From assembly GCF_000741175.1 (NCBI RefSeq), contig NZ_JGYS01000008.1, positions 1-64,000 of the forward strand: DNA of 64,000 nt. Reading direction: 5' to 3'. The notes under the pieces are model-generated. The model made no database searches. It was not told where the DNA came from and saw only the letters and a program-made list of their open reading frames with translations. Numbering within the stretch: the stretch's first letter is position 1; each line of letters begins with the position of its first letter. Origin of the DNA: Bifidobacterium callitrichos DSM 23973 (GTDB taxonomy: Bacteria > Actinomycetota > Actinomycetes > Actinomycetales > Bifidobacteriaceae). Made by a program: the position numbers and the translations under genes. Shown piece after piece: positions 17,085 through 25,725 of the stretch.

Positions 17085-19076
17085 ATGAAGGTAACGATTA
17101 CCTCCCCGTTCTGGAAGCAGCGTCGCGACCAGATCGTCGAATCGGTGATCCCCTATCAGTGGGGAGTGATGAACGACGAGATCGACACCGTCGTCCCCGA
17201 CGATCCGGCGGGTAACCAGCTGTCCGACAACAAAAGCCACGCGGTCGCGAACCTGAAGGTCGCCGCGGGCGAGCTCGACGACGAGTTCCACGGCATGGTC
17301 TTCCAGGATTCCGACGTCTACAAGTGGCTCGAGGAAGCCGCCTACGCGCTCGCCTACCACCCGGATCCGGAGCTCAAGGCCCTGTGCGACCGCACGGTCG
17401 ACCTGATCGCCCGAGCACAGCAGCCCGACGGCTACCTTGACACCCCCTACCAGATCAAGTCCGGTGTGTGGGCACACCGCGAGCGTTTCAGCCTGATCCA
17501 GCAGAGCCACGAGATGTACGTGATGGGACACTACATCGAGGCCGCCGTCGCCTACCACGACGTGACCGGCAACGAGCAGGCCCTTGACGTGGCGAAGAGG
17601 ATGGCCGATTGCCTCGATGCCAACTTCGGGCCGGAGGAAGGCAAGATCCACGGCGCCGACGGCCACCCCGAGATCGAGCTGGCTCTCGCCAAGCTGTACG
17701 ACGTGACCGGTGAACGGCGTTATCTCGCGCTCGCCCAGTACCTGATCGACGTGCGCGGTCAGGACCCGCAGTTCTACACCAAGCAGCTCAAGGCGATCGA
17801 CAACGACAACATCTTCCCGGACCTCGGCTTCTACAAGCCCACGTACTTCCAGGCCGGCGAGCCTGTCCGCCAGCAGCAGACCGCCAACGGCCACGCCGTG
17901 CGCGTCGGCTACCTGTGCACCGGCATCGCCCACGTCGCGCGTCTGACCTGCGACGAGGAGCTGATGGACACCGCCAGGCGATTCTGGCGCAACATCGTCA
18001 CCAAGCGCATGTACGTGACCGGCGGCATCGGCTCCACGCATGTCGGCGAATCGTTCACCTACGACTACGACCTGCCGAACGACACGATGTACGGCGAGAC
18101 CTGCGCGTCCGTGTCGATGAGCATGTTCGCCCAGCAGATGCTGCTCGCCGAGCCGAAGGCCGAATACGCCGACGTGCTCGAGAAGGAGCTGTTCAACGGC
18201 TCGATTGCCGGCATCTCCCTCGACGGCAAGCAGTACTACTACGTCAACGCCCTGGAGACCACGCCCGACGGCCTCGACAACCCGGATCGCCACCATGTGC
18301 TCTCGCATCGCGTCGACTGGTTCGGCTGCGCCTGTTGCCCGGCCAACATCGCCCGACTCGTCGCCTCGGTGGATCGCTACATCTACACCGAGCGCGACGG
18401 CGGCCGCACGGTGCTGAGCCACCAGTTCATCGCGAACACCGCGGTCTCCTCGCGGGGGCTTCGAGTCGAGCAGCGTTCAAACTTCCCGTGGGATGGCCGC
18501 GTCGAGTACACGGTCTCGCTGCCGGATGCTGCGGGCGATTCCGGTGTCTTGGCCGAGCCCATCCGCTTCGGTGTGCGCATCCCCGCGTGGTCGCGCGGAT
18601 CGTACGCGCTCACGGTCAACGGTCAGCCGTTCGCCGGCGATCTCGAGTACGGTTTCGCGTACGTCGACGTCGCCCCCGGCGAAACCGTCGAGATCTCGCT
18701 CGATCTCGACATGTCCGTTCGATTCGTGCGCGCCAACTCGCATGTGCGCTCCGACGCCGGGCAGGTCGCTGTCACGCGTGGCCCGCTCGTCTACTGCGCC
18801 GAGCAGGCCGACAATGCGGGCGATCTGTGGGATTACCGTCTCGCCGACGGCGTGACCGGCGCCGACGCGACCGTCGCGTTCGAGCCGGACCTGCTGGGTG
18901 GCGTCGATACGGTCAGCTTGCCGGCCGTGCGCGAGTCCGCCGACCCGGACGACGCGCCGCTCTACCTCGACGCCGATGAACCGCGTTCCGGCGACCCCGC
19001 CACGCTGAAGCTCATCCCGTACTACGCCTGGGCCAACCGCGATCTGGGCCAGATGCGCGTCTTCCAGCGTCGCTAG
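17085..19076 (+). CDS. GH127 beta-L-arabinofuranosidase
   Basis: A 663-residue cytoplasmic glycoside hydrolase of family GH127. The residues known from B. longum HypBA1 fall at identical positions when counted from the ATG at 17085: acid/base E322 (HVGESF), zinc ligands E338 and C340 (GETCASV), and the cysteine nucleophile and ligand C417 and C418 (CACCPAN). No signal peptide is seen. The family removes non-reducing beta-L-arabinofuranose, for example from Ara2 released from plant hydroxyproline-rich glycoproteins. It is the last gene of the LacI-controlled import operon, so imported arabinosides are probably cleaved inside the cell. The upstream partners GH121 HypBA2 and GH43 HypAA are not in the window. 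AAAGG precedes the start. Confidence 0.92.
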   Translation: MKVTITSPFWKQRRDQIVESVIPYQWGVMNDEIDTVVPDDPAGNQLSDNKSHAVANLKVAAGELDDEFHGMVFQDSDVYKWLEEAAYALAYHPDPELKALCDRTVDLIARAQQPDGYLDTPYQIKSGVWAHRERFSLIQQSHEMYVMGHYIEAAVAYHDVTGNEQALDVAKRMADCLDANFGPEEGKIHGADGHPEIELALAKLYDVTGERRYLALAQYLIDVRGQDPQFYTKQLKAIDNDNIFPDLGFYKPTYFQAGEPVRQQQTANGHAVRVGYLCTGIAHVARLTCDEELMDTARRFWRNIVTKRMYVTGGIGSTHVGESFTYDYDLPNDTMYGETCASVSMSMFAQQMLLAEPKAEYADVLEKELFNGSIAGISLDGKQYYYVNALETTPDGLDNPDRHHVLSHRVDWFGCACCPANIARLVASVDRYIYTERDGGRTVLSHQFIANTAVSSRGLRVEQRSNFPWDGRVEYTVSLPDAAGDSGVLAEPIRFGVRIPAWSRGSYALTVNGQPFAGDLEYGFAYVDVAPGETVEISLDLDMSVRFVRANSHVRSDAGQVAVTRGPLVYCAEQADNAGDLWDYRLADGVTGADATVAFEPDLLGGVDTVSLPAVRESADPDDAPLYLDADEPRSGDPATLKLIPYYAWANRDLGQMRVFQRR

Positions 19077-19100
19077 CCGAGAGACAGCCGTCACACGCTG

Positions 19101-19273
19101 ACGGAAACCTCTCGCCGGCAGCGTCCCAGTGGGCCATGTCCGCCGCATCATGACGGAAACCTCTCGCCAAGGAGGTCCTCCGCGAGACAAATCGGTCACA
19201 CGACAACCACGGCCTCTCGCTAGGCAGCCGCCAGCGAGAGGCCGTTGCCATGTCCTGACGAAAACCTCTCGCT
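19101..19273. repeat. Short repeats ACGGAAACCTCTCGCC and a hairpin
   Basis: ACGGAAACCTCTCGCC occurs at 19101-19116 and 19153-19168, and ACGAAAACCTCTCGCT at 19258-19273. Between them GGCCTCTCGCT (19211-19221) pairs with AGCGAGAGGCC (19233-19243) and may end the GH127 operon. The CCTCTCGC core is shared by all, so they look like fragments of one hairpin repeat family. Confidence 0.65.
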
Positions 19274-19342
19274 TGGGGGCGTGCGACCCGACTACGATGG
19301 GAGCAAACACGTCAACAGGGCCGATAACGGGGGAGCGCAAGC

Positions 19343-20131
19343 ATGACCGCGTACATGGATCACAAGGATCTGACGAACGACATCATCGACGAGGAACGCG
19401 CGCGTCAGATCGCGGACGGCGTCAGGCGCACGATGGACGCCGTCGCCTCAGCCGAGGTCTCATCTGGCCGCGAGGTCGGGTCGGTCAAACTGCTCGCCGC
19501 GACGAAGACCCGCGACGTCGGCGAGATCATCACCGCGATCGACGCCGGCATCCGCCTGATCGGCGAGAACCGCCCTCAGGAGGTGCAGGCCAAGGCCGGG
19601 GGATTGACGAAACGGCTCCTCGAACGCGGCCTCACGCTTGGCAAGGACGTGCCGTTCCACCTGATCGGCCAGTTGCAGTCCAACAAGATCGGCAAGGTGC
19701 TGCCGGTCGTCAACACCATCGAATCGGTCGACTCGATCGAACTCGCCGAGAAGATCGCCCGCCGTGCGGTCATGCGCGACATGACGGTCGGCGTCCTGCT
19801 CGAGGTCAACGAGTCGGGCGAGGAATCGAAGTCCGGCTGCCCGCCGAGCCACGCGATCGACCTCGCCAAGCGCATCGGCGCGATGGGAGGACTGGAACTG
19901 CAGGGCCTCATGACGATCGGCGCGCATGTCGACGACGAACGCACGATTCGCGCGGGATTCGCGCATCTGCGCCGCACGCGCGACCAGATCCTCGCCTCGG
20001 GCGCCGATGGTACCGAGCATTGCACGGAGCTGTCGATGGGCATGACGAACGACATGGCGCTCGCCATCGAGGAGGGCTCCACGATCGTGCGCGTCGGCAC
20101 TGCGATCTTCGGGCCTCGCGCGTTCATCTGA
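19343..20131 (+). CDS. YggS/PLPBP family pyridoxal phosphate-binding protein
   Basis: A 262-residue PLP homeostasis protein of the YggS/PROSC family. The PLP lysine is in KLLAATKTRDV, followed by LIGENRPQEVQAK, HLIGQLQSNKI, LLEVNESGEESKSG and LSMGMTNDMALAIEEGSTIVRVGTAIFG. The length is slightly above the usual 230. A one-domain TIM-barrel without enzyme activity is known for the family. GGGGGAGCG precedes the ATG. An acylphosphatase gene follows after 26 bp. Confidence 0.94.
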   Translation: MTAYMDHKDLTNDIIDEERARQIADGVRRTMDAVASAEVSSGREVGSVKLLAATKTRDVGEIITAIDAGIRLIGENRPQEVQAKAGGLTKRLLERGLTLGKDVPFHLIGQLQSNKIGKVLPVVNTIESVDSIELAEKIARRAVMRDMTVGVLLEVNESGEESKSGCPPSHAIDLAKRIGAMGGLELQGLMTIGAHVDDERTIRAGFAHLRRTRDQILASGADGTEHCTELSMGMTNDMALAIEEGSTIVRVGTAIFGPRAFI

Positions 20132-20157
20132 CGGGTCGGACGGTCGATCGGGGAATC

Positions 20158-20457
20158 ATGGTCACTGCGCACAGAGGCAAGGACATCATCCGCATCCACG
20201 CCACCGTCTCCGGACTCGTGCAGGGCGTCGGATACCGCTACTTCACGTATCGTGCCGCACGCGCGGCCGGCGTCACCGGCTGGGTGCGCAATCTGTGGAG
20301 CGGCGACGTCGAGGTCGAGGCGCAAGGCGCTCGATCGGCCGTCGCCGCGTTCCTCTCACAGCTCAAGGTCGGGCCGCGATGGGGGCACGTCGACCGGGTC
20401 GTCGTCGACGAGATCGACGTATACCCCCACGAACCCGACTTCCACGTCGAGAACTGA
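20158..20457 (+). CDS. Acylphosphatase
   Basis: A 99-residue small enzyme that hydrolyses carboxyl-phosphate bonds. The signature VSGLVQGVGYRYFTYRAA carries the phosphate-binding loop and catalytic arginine, and GWVRNLWSGDVEVEAQG carries the catalytic asparagine. The ATG at 20158 gives the usual length. It lies close behind the YggS gene and is probably co-transcribed. Confidence 0.92.
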   Translation: MVTAHRGKDIIRIHATVSGLVQGVGYRYFTYRAARAAGVTGWVRNLWSGDVEVEAQGARSAVAAFLSQLKVGPRWGHVDRVVVDEIDVYPHEPDFHVEN

Positions 20458-20483
20458 CGCCGAGAACTGACGTTGCCCGGAAA

Positions 20484-21035
20484 TCAGTCGCCGAGCGCGT
20501 CCTTGATCGCGCCGACGAAGTAGTCCAGATCGTCGGGCTTGCGGGAGGTGATGAGCTTCCAGCCGTTCGCGTCGTCGACTGTCAGCTGGCTGTCGACGTA
20601 GTGGCCGCCCGCGTTCTCGATGTCCGCGGCGATGTAGCGGCACGGCGACGCGGTCTTGCCTTCGATGAGCCCCGCGTTGACCAGCAGCCAGGCGCCATGG
20701 CAGATTGCCGCGATCGGCTTGCCCTCGTGCGCGAATTCCTGCGCCAGCGTGATCGCGTCCTCGTTCACGCGGATGCGATCGACGTTGCAGGTGCCGCCGG
20801 GCACGACCAGCAGGTCGTAGTCGGACGCCTGCACGTCGGAGAGTTTCGCGTCGGGCGTAAGCGTCTCGCCTTCGTAACGATCGTGCTCGACGGTCTCGCA
20901 CTTGTCGAGCGTCGTCGCGGCGAGCGTCACGTCGGCGCCCGCGGCCTGAAGATCGCGCAGCGGACGGGTCAGCTCCGTCTCCTCGATGCCCCAGTTGTTG
21001 ACGATGATCAGTACCTTCGATGCGTTGACTGCCAT
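20484..21035 (-). CDS. DJ-1/PfpI family protein
   Basis: A 183-residue DJ-1/PfpI protein. The nucleophile elbow is AAICHGAWLLVNAG, with an acidic residue in GIEETEL near the N-terminus, as in PfpI/YhbO-type glutamine-amidotransferase-like proteins. Members act as proteases, chaperones or deglycases, and the exact activity here is not shown. The start at 21035 has GAGGAGGAACC before it. It converges with the acylphosphatase gene. Confidence 0.88.
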   Translation of the reverse strand: MAVNASKVLIIVNNWGIEETELTRPLRDLQAAGADVTLAATTLDKCETVEHDRYEGETLTPDAKLSDVQASDYDLLVVPGGTCNVDRIRVNEDAITLAQEFAHEGKPIAAICHGAWLLVNAGLIEGKTASPCRYIAADIENAGGHYVDSQLTVDDANGWKLITSRKPDDLDYFVGAIKDALGD

Positions 21036-21217
21036 GGTTCCTCCTCGATCGGATCGGTTGGCGCTGCCTTTTGACGGCTTGTCTGCGGGGCCCGTCCGCG
21101 TTTTCTCGGCGGGCGATGCACCCCACCCCATTATGCCGCTGCGCTCTTCCATTCGCGCGTGTTCTCGCGGTAAGCTGGAGATGAGTTCATCAGCGACATG
21201 ACGACGAGGAGGGCGCC

Positions 21218-22102
21218 ATGACCAATCCGTTTTCCACCAATCCCGAGGATCCGAACGCGCAGCAGCATGATCAGGGCGATCAGAATGGCCTGAACGAGCC
21301 GCCGGCGCAGCCCGTTCAGGACTCCCAGCCGGAGCAGGCTCCGAATCCGTTCAACCCCAATCCCAATCAGGAGGCGTCCGCCAATCCGGTCAACCCGGTC
21401 AATCCGGTCAACCCGGCATATGAGCCGCAGGGATACGGTGAGCCCTACGGATACGGCCAGAATCCGAACGGCCAGACATCGTACGGCCAGAATCCGTACG
21501 GGCAGCCCACCGCGCAGGCCGCCGGCTACGCGCCGCAGCCGGACCAGTCGGGCCAGAATGGGCAGCCTGCCTATGCTCAGCCGGGTCAGCCGGGTCAGCC
21601 GGGTCAGTACGACCAGTACGGTCAGAACCCCTACGCCCAGCCCGGCCCCTACGCCCAGCCCGGATACGGCTATGGTTACCCGGTGCCGCCGCAGAATCAG
21701 AACTGGAACGTGATGGCCGTCGCGGGCTTCATCTGCTCGTTCTTCATCGCGATCGCCGGTCTGATCCTGAGTATCATCGGCCTTAGGCAGGTCAAGCGCA
21801 CCGGCGAGAAGGGCCGCGGCCTTGCGATCGCCGGCATCATCATCAGCGCCGTGCAGATGGTGTTCGTGATCCTCGTCATCATTCTCGTCGTGATCGGCGC
21901 TGCCGCGGGCGCGTTCGACGTCACCTACCATAGCGGCAACAGCGATCACGACTACTACGACACCGATTACGGCTATTACGACGACGCTTCGGCGACCTCG
22001 ACCTCCGCGGCCGATCGCGCCCGTGCGGCCGTGCCCGGTTCCGAGGCGGCCCGCACCGCCTCGATCGACGCGATCATCGCCGATGCCTACGCCGCCCTGT
22101 AA
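21218..22102 (+). CDS. Pro/Gln/Asn-rich DUF4190 membrane protein
   Basis: A 294-residue protein. Residues 1-165 form a low-complexity cytoplasmic region with repeats such as NPVNPV, GYGQNP and QPGQPGQ. Two membrane helices follow (VMAVAGFICSFFIAIAGLIL and GLAIAGIIISAVQMVFVILV), joined by RQVKRTGEKG, the DUF4190 signature. A C-terminal Asp/Tyr-rich segment (DHDYYDTDYGYYDD) and an Ala-rich end complete it. Related actinobacterial proteins have no known function. GACGAGGAGGG precedes the ATG. Confidence 0.85.
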   Translation: MTNPFSTNPEDPNAQQHDQGDQNGLNEPPAQPVQDSQPEQAPNPFNPNPNQEASANPVNPVNPVNPAYEPQGYGEPYGYGQNPNGQTSYGQNPYGQPTAQAAGYAPQPDQSGQNGQPAYAQPGQPGQPGQYDQYGQNPYAQPGPYAQPGYGYGYPVPPQNQNWNVMAVAGFICSFFIAIAGLILSIIGLRQVKRTGEKGRGLAIAGIIISAVQMVFVILVIILVVIGAAAGAFDVTYHSGNSDHDYYDTDYGYYDDASATSTSAADRARAAVPGSEAARTASIDAIIADAYAAL

Positions 22103-22141
22103 CCCGAACCTCCTGACATAGACATCCTGGCATAGGCATAG

Positions 22142-22178
22142 AGAACCCGTCGCTGCGCATCGCCCGGCGACGGGTTCT
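22142..22178 (+). terminator. Intrinsic terminator-like hairpin
   Basis: AGAACCCGTCGC (22142-22153) pairs perfectly with GCGACGGGTTCT (22167-22178), 40 bp after the DUF4190 gene. No long T-run follows. Confidence 0.75.
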
Positions 22179-22271
22179 CCCATAATCGCCGCCGTCTACG
22201 CCTCCGACGGGTCTTGCGATTGGTTGCTTGAAGAGTAGTATTTTCTACTCTTGTATGGTATGCTAGTGGGT

Positions 22272-22871
22272 ATGAAGTTGTCCGAGTATGCGCGTCTGCA
22301 TGGGATTCAGTATCGGGCGGCCTGGAATCGTTTCAAGGCCGGCCGGATTCCGGGCGCGTATCGGGACGAGGTGGGGTCGATCATCGTGCCCGACGAGTCG
22401 AAGGGGTTCTCGCTCAACGACGCGGCCGTCTACGCGCGCGTGTCCGACCCCTCCAAGGGGAGAACCCAGTTGCCGGCGCAACGAAAGCGCGTCGAGGACT
22501 GGGCCGTGGCCAATGGCTATCATATCGTCGCTTCCGTCGCGGAGGTCGGCTCCGGCGTGAGCGACACGCGGCGCAGGCTCACGACCCTGCTCAAACGAAC
22601 CGACTGGGGCACGCTCATCGTCGAGCACAGGGATCGCCTCACCCGTTTCGGCTTCAACTGGTTCAGCCTGTTCCTCGAATCGCAGGGTCGGCGCATCATC
22701 GTCATCAACGAGACCGGCGACGACCGTGCGGATCTCGTGCGGGATCTCGTATCCATCATCTACTCGTTCAGTGCGCGACTCTACGGACAGCGACGGTCCA
22801 AACGCGCCATGGCCATGACACGCGTCCTCCTGGAGGGAGAGGAGGCGGATCATGCCGGCCAAACCAGGTAA
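22272..22871 (+). CDS. tnpA: IS607 serine recombinase TnpA
   Basis: A 199-residue transposase of the IS607 type. The N-terminal MerR-like HTH (MKLSEYARLHGIQYRAAWNRFKAG) is followed by the resolvase catalytic domain with the serine in YARVSDPSKG, then RRLTTLLKRTDWGTLIVEHRDRLTRFGF. The ATG at 22272 gives the usual family start, and an in-frame ATG at 22251 is less likely. The end overlaps tnpB by 20 bases, typical of the family. The arginines of the active site are present, so it is probably functional. Confidence 0.93.
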   Translation: MKLSEYARLHGIQYRAAWNRFKAGRIPGAYRDEVGSIIVPDESKGFSLNDAAVYARVSDPSKGRTQLPAQRKRVEDWAVANGYHIVASVAEVGSGVSDTRRRLTTLLKRTDWGTLIVEHRDRLTRFGFNWFSLFLESQGRRIIVINETGDDRADLVRDLVSIIYSFSARLYGQRRSKRAMAMTRVLLEGEEADHAGQTR

Positions 22872-24297
22872 GGCGTACCGTTCGTACGCGGTGTCTATGC
22901 CTCTGAACCGGGGCAAGGCCATGCGTCTGCGCGTCATGCTGCGGCCGTGGAGACTGGGATTGCGGCGTACGTTGCTTCTGCTTGAGGGCGGGCTCATCCG
23001 AGGCGAGAGGCTCCCCCGGTACGTGGACGCCAAACAGTGGGAGGGGTTCAGCCAAAGGCAGTGGGACTCCATCACCCGGCAGGCCCGGGCCATGATGGGC
23101 TCGTGGATCGAATTGCGCGTCATCGACTTCCGGTCGATCGTATCCCATTCCACGCTCGATGACGGCATGAAACGCGAACTGTGGCGCATCAACCTGCGCC
23201 ACGCATGGTGGGAGCCGGTCGATGACGAGGCCCATAGGATGGCGCGCCGCATCATGAAGCATCTGCGCAAACGCCACCGGTTCCCCAATCCCATGCGATG
23301 CCGCACGCTGAGCATGGACGGCAAGATCGCCGAAATCCAACCCTCCGCCATGGGCGGCACGTTCCCCTACTGGGCGCGCATCTCCACCCTCGACAAGGGT
23401 CGTCCGATCCACGCGCCCCTCGACATCCACTCCGATCTCAACCCGCATCTCGACCCCCGGGATCTGGAGACGCTCGCCAACCATCTTCAGATCCGGTTCG
23501 ACGAGGACGGCGGCATGACCGTCCGTCTCATGACCACGCAGGACAAGGCCGAGCCACGCGTCCAGGGCGATGTCGTCGGACTGGACTGGGGCCTGTCCAG
23601 CCTGTTCGCCACCTCCGAGGGGCGCCTCTACGGTCTGCGCCTGTTCGCATGGCTCCAACAACGTGACGAGGAGCTTCTCGCGCTGACCCGCGACCTCGCC
23701 CGCTCCAACGTCGGATACCGTGATTCGAAGCGCTTCCGCCGCCTTAACAAACGCATCCGCGACCATGTGACCAACGAGGTCAACCGCGTCCTCAATCTGA
23801 TCGCGGACGATCGGGTCATGGAGCTCGTCGTCGAGGACCTCGACTTCCGTCACGGCGGACTGTCGAAACGGCTCAACCGCATCGTCACCCGCGCCGGCCG
23901 CAACGCGGTACGCGCCAAGCTCGAACGGCTTCACGCGCTCAAAGGCATCACCATCACCCGGGTCAACCCCGCGTACACCAGCCAGGAATGCCTCCGATGC
24001 GGGTGGACCTCCCCCGGGAACAGGCCCGACCAGAAACACTTCCGCTGCGAATGCTGCGGATACACATGCAACGCCGACATCGTCGCCGCCACCAACATCA
24101 AGGCGAGACGTTCCCGCCCCGAAGACTGGCGATGGATCGGCAGACACACCATCCTGAGCAGACTCCGCAAAGAGCACGCCCAGCGATGCCCGGACAGATC
24201 ACACTGCCCGTCACGCCGCCCGGAGTACGGCTCCCCGACGTCGGCCAAAACGAAAGCCAAAACCGATGCGCGGGTCAAGAAAACAACAACATCATAA
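22852..24297 (+). CDS. tnpB: TnpB, RNA-guided nuclease of IS607 type
   Basis: A 481-residue TnpB. The RuvC residues are all present: D245 (VVGLDWG), E328 (LVVEDLDF) and D409 (CNADIVAATNI). The zinc ribbon CLRCG and CECCGY lies between the last two motifs. Known TnpB proteins use an RNA from the 3' end of the gene (omega RNA or reRNA) to cut DNA beside a short TAM and to keep the element in place. The omega RNA should therefore cover the last part of this gene and run to the right end, with the host sequence just beyond (from about 24325) as guide. A GGAGAGGAGG stretch precedes the ATG. Confidence 0.92.
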   Translation: MPAKPGKAYRSYAVSMPLNRGKAMRLRVMLRPWRLGLRRTLLLLEGGLIRGERLPRYVDAKQWEGFSQRQWDSITRQARAMMGSWIELRVIDFRSIVSHSTLDDGMKRELWRINLRHAWWEPVDDEAHRMARRIMKHLRKRHRFPNPMRCRTLSMDGKIAEIQPSAMGGTFPYWARISTLDKGRPIHAPLDIHSDLNPHLDPRDLETLANHLQIRFDEDGGMTVRLMTTQDKAEPRVQGDVVGLDWGLSSLFATSEGRLYGLRLFAWLQQRDEELLALTRDLARSNVGYRDSKRFRRLNKRIRDHVTNEVNRVLNLIADDRVMELVVEDLDFRHGGLSKRLNRIVTRAGRNAVRAKLERLHALKGITITRVNPAYTSQECLRCGWTSPGNRPDQKHFRCECCGYTCNADIVAATNIKARRSRPEDWRWIGRHTILSRLRKEHAQRCPDRSHCPSRRPEYGSPTSAKTKAKTDARVKKTTTS

Positions 24298-24331
24298 AAT
24301 ACCAGTTGCTCTCATACTCTAGACTGGACCT

Positions 24332-25153
24332 ATGAGAATCGCACGCTTTTCTTTGAATGACTCTCCGCGCTACGCCTTCGTCCAGACGGACGAATCGGAC
24401 GGCAAGGACTATCTCGTCGAACTCGACGGCCACCCGCTGCTGGGCGGCCAGGTCACCCCCACCGGCAACCGCTACCCGCTCGATATGGACGGTCTGCGAC
24501 TGCTGTCCCCGGTCATCCCGTCCAAGGTCTACGGTCTGGCCAAGAACTACGAGGCCCACGCCCAGTTCATGCACGAGGCCGGCCACTCCGAGATCAGCCA
24601 CGCGCCGGAGGACATGGTCATCTTCACCAAGCCGTCCACCTCGGTGATCGGCCCCGACGATCCGATCGTGTACCCGGCCTGCTCGAAGGACATGAACTTC
24701 GAGCCCGAGGTCGCCGTCGTGATGGGTCGCGTCGCCAAGAACGTGCCCGTCGAGAAGGCGATGGACTACGTGCTCGGCTTCACCTGCGTCAACGACGTCA
24801 CCCTGCGCGATCTGCAGGGCATCGATCCGACGTGGACCCGTGCCAAGGGCTTCGACACCTCCTGCCCGCTCGGCCCGTGGATCGTCGGCCGTGACGACCT
24901 CAACTGGCGCGACGCGAAGATCTCGTTCACGCTCAACGGCGAGGACGTGCCGATGGCGTCCGGTACCACCGCCAACCTCGTGCATGGCATCCCCGAGCAG
25001 ATCGCCGCGATCTCCTCGTTCTCGACGCTGCTGCCCGGCGACGTCATCATGACCGGCACGCCGAACGCCTCCGGTCACCTCGACCCCGGCGACGAGACCA
25101 TCGTCCACGTCGAAGGCATCGGCGACTTGCGCAACGTGATCGTGCGCGCGTAG
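24332..25153 (+). CDS. Fumarylacetoacetate hydrolase family protein
   Basis: A 273-residue FAH-fold enzyme. It has KVYGLAKNYEAHA, the metal-site motif MNFEPEVAVVMG, LGFTCVNDVTLRDLQ, the KGFDTSCPLGPWIV segment and LLPGDVIMTGTPNASG. The family includes 2-keto-4-pentenoate hydratases, isomerases and oxaloacetate decarboxylases, and the substrate is not fixed by sequence. The ATG at 24332 lies only 34 bp after tnpB, so the IS607 element has replaced or displaced the native promoter region. Confidence 0.88.
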   Translation: MRIARFSLNDSPRYAFVQTDESDGKDYLVELDGHPLLGGQVTPTGNRYPLDMDGLRLLSPVIPSKVYGLAKNYEAHAQFMHEAGHSEISHAPEDMVIFTKPSTSVIGPDDPIVYPACSKDMNFEPEVAVVMGRVAKNVPVEKAMDYVLGFTCVNDVTLRDLQGIDPTWTRAKGFDTSCPLGPWIVGRDDLNWRDAKISFTLNGEDVPMASGTTANLVHGIPEQIAAISSFSTLLPGDVIMTGTPNASGHLDPGDETIVHVEGIGDLRNVIVRA

Positions 25154-25183
25154 CGGCGTGATTCGCCGCGGCCGTCCCCGTGC

Positions 25184-25483
25184 CATAACGTGTCGAATAT
25201 CGCGTTTTTCGTGCGTTGTGTACACGTTGGGTTGTCACAACGCGCGATTCCGTGTGATTTCTGCACGTTGTGACAGCCGTCGTCCGTTCTTCCCGGTCAA
25301 GCGCTCGATTCAGGGCGAGAGGAATGGCGGAATTCTGCCCTTTTGCATTACCGACTCATGACCGCTCACTGCCTATTGCGGCTGGTTCCTGTCACAACGT
25401 GCGATTCCGCTCGGTTTCGTCACGTTGTGACAAGGATTCTCGTCACAACATAACGAAAAGACCGCTGCGGGCGCGTTGTGACA
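25184..25483. repeat. 43-nt hairpin repeats, TGTCACAACG family
   Basis: Three units of identical 43-nt length: 25233-25275 (10-bp arms TGTCACAACG), 25390-25432 (12-bp arms TGTCACAACGTG with CACGTTGTGACA) and 25441-25483 (8-bp arms GTCACAAC). A degenerate fourth unit spans about 25184-25226. Loops of the first two share GCGATTCCG. They fill the spacer between the FAH gene and clpB. The rest of the spacer (25484-25633) shows nothing recognised, and an open frame across it (25270-25665) follows the repeats and is not credible as a gene. Confidence 0.8.
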
Positions 25484-25633
25484 ATCAGCGCCTGCCAATA
25501 GAAGCCACTAAGAGGACGAACGCGAGCCGACGTAGGTCAGACGGCGGGGCGAATGGTGCGATTGTTGCAACGGTAGTCAGGCGCCCTGCGTGGAGTCTTG
25601 GCCGGGTGCTGTCTTTGCTGCCTCATCAATCGT

Positions 25634-25696
25634 TTTCTGCCTCATATGCTACCAAAATGATGTAGAAAACCGGCGATGCAGTAAATGAGGCAGAAA
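25634..25696. repeat. Inverted repeat TTTCTGCCTCAT / ATGAGGCAGAAA
   Basis: A perfect 12-bp inverted repeat at 25634-25645 and 25685-25696 around a 39-nt AT-rich centre. An extra TGCCTCAT sits at 25619-25626. It lies 30 bp before the HAIR operator of clpB. It may be a further regulatory site or another repeat unit. Confidence 0.65.
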
Positions 25697-25725
25697 GCGC
25701 TTGCCTCCCGCCCATCTCGGAATCA

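Larger units (their letters stand above)
22231..24325 (+). mobile_element. IS607-family element (approximate ends)
   Basis: A two-gene element of serine recombinase tnpA and tnpB. IS607 elements have no terminal inverted repeats, so the ends are estimates. The left side has AAGAGTAG (22231-22238) inverted with CTACTCTT (22245-22252). The right side, after tnpB, has CTCTCATACTCTAG (24311-24324), which shares the AGAGTA core in inverted form. Both genes look intact. The right end falls about 10 bp before the start codon of the FAH-family gene. Confidence 0.75.

Noticed and set aside
22251-24297. TnpB as an inactivated, domesticated repressor
   Set aside because: All three RuvC acids (D245, E328, D409) and the zinc cysteines are present and tnpA is intact, so a normal active element is the simpler reading.
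25270-25665. 131-codon frame in the clpB spacer
   Set aside because: It runs through the 43-nt hairpins, has no ribosome site and no recognisable protein features.
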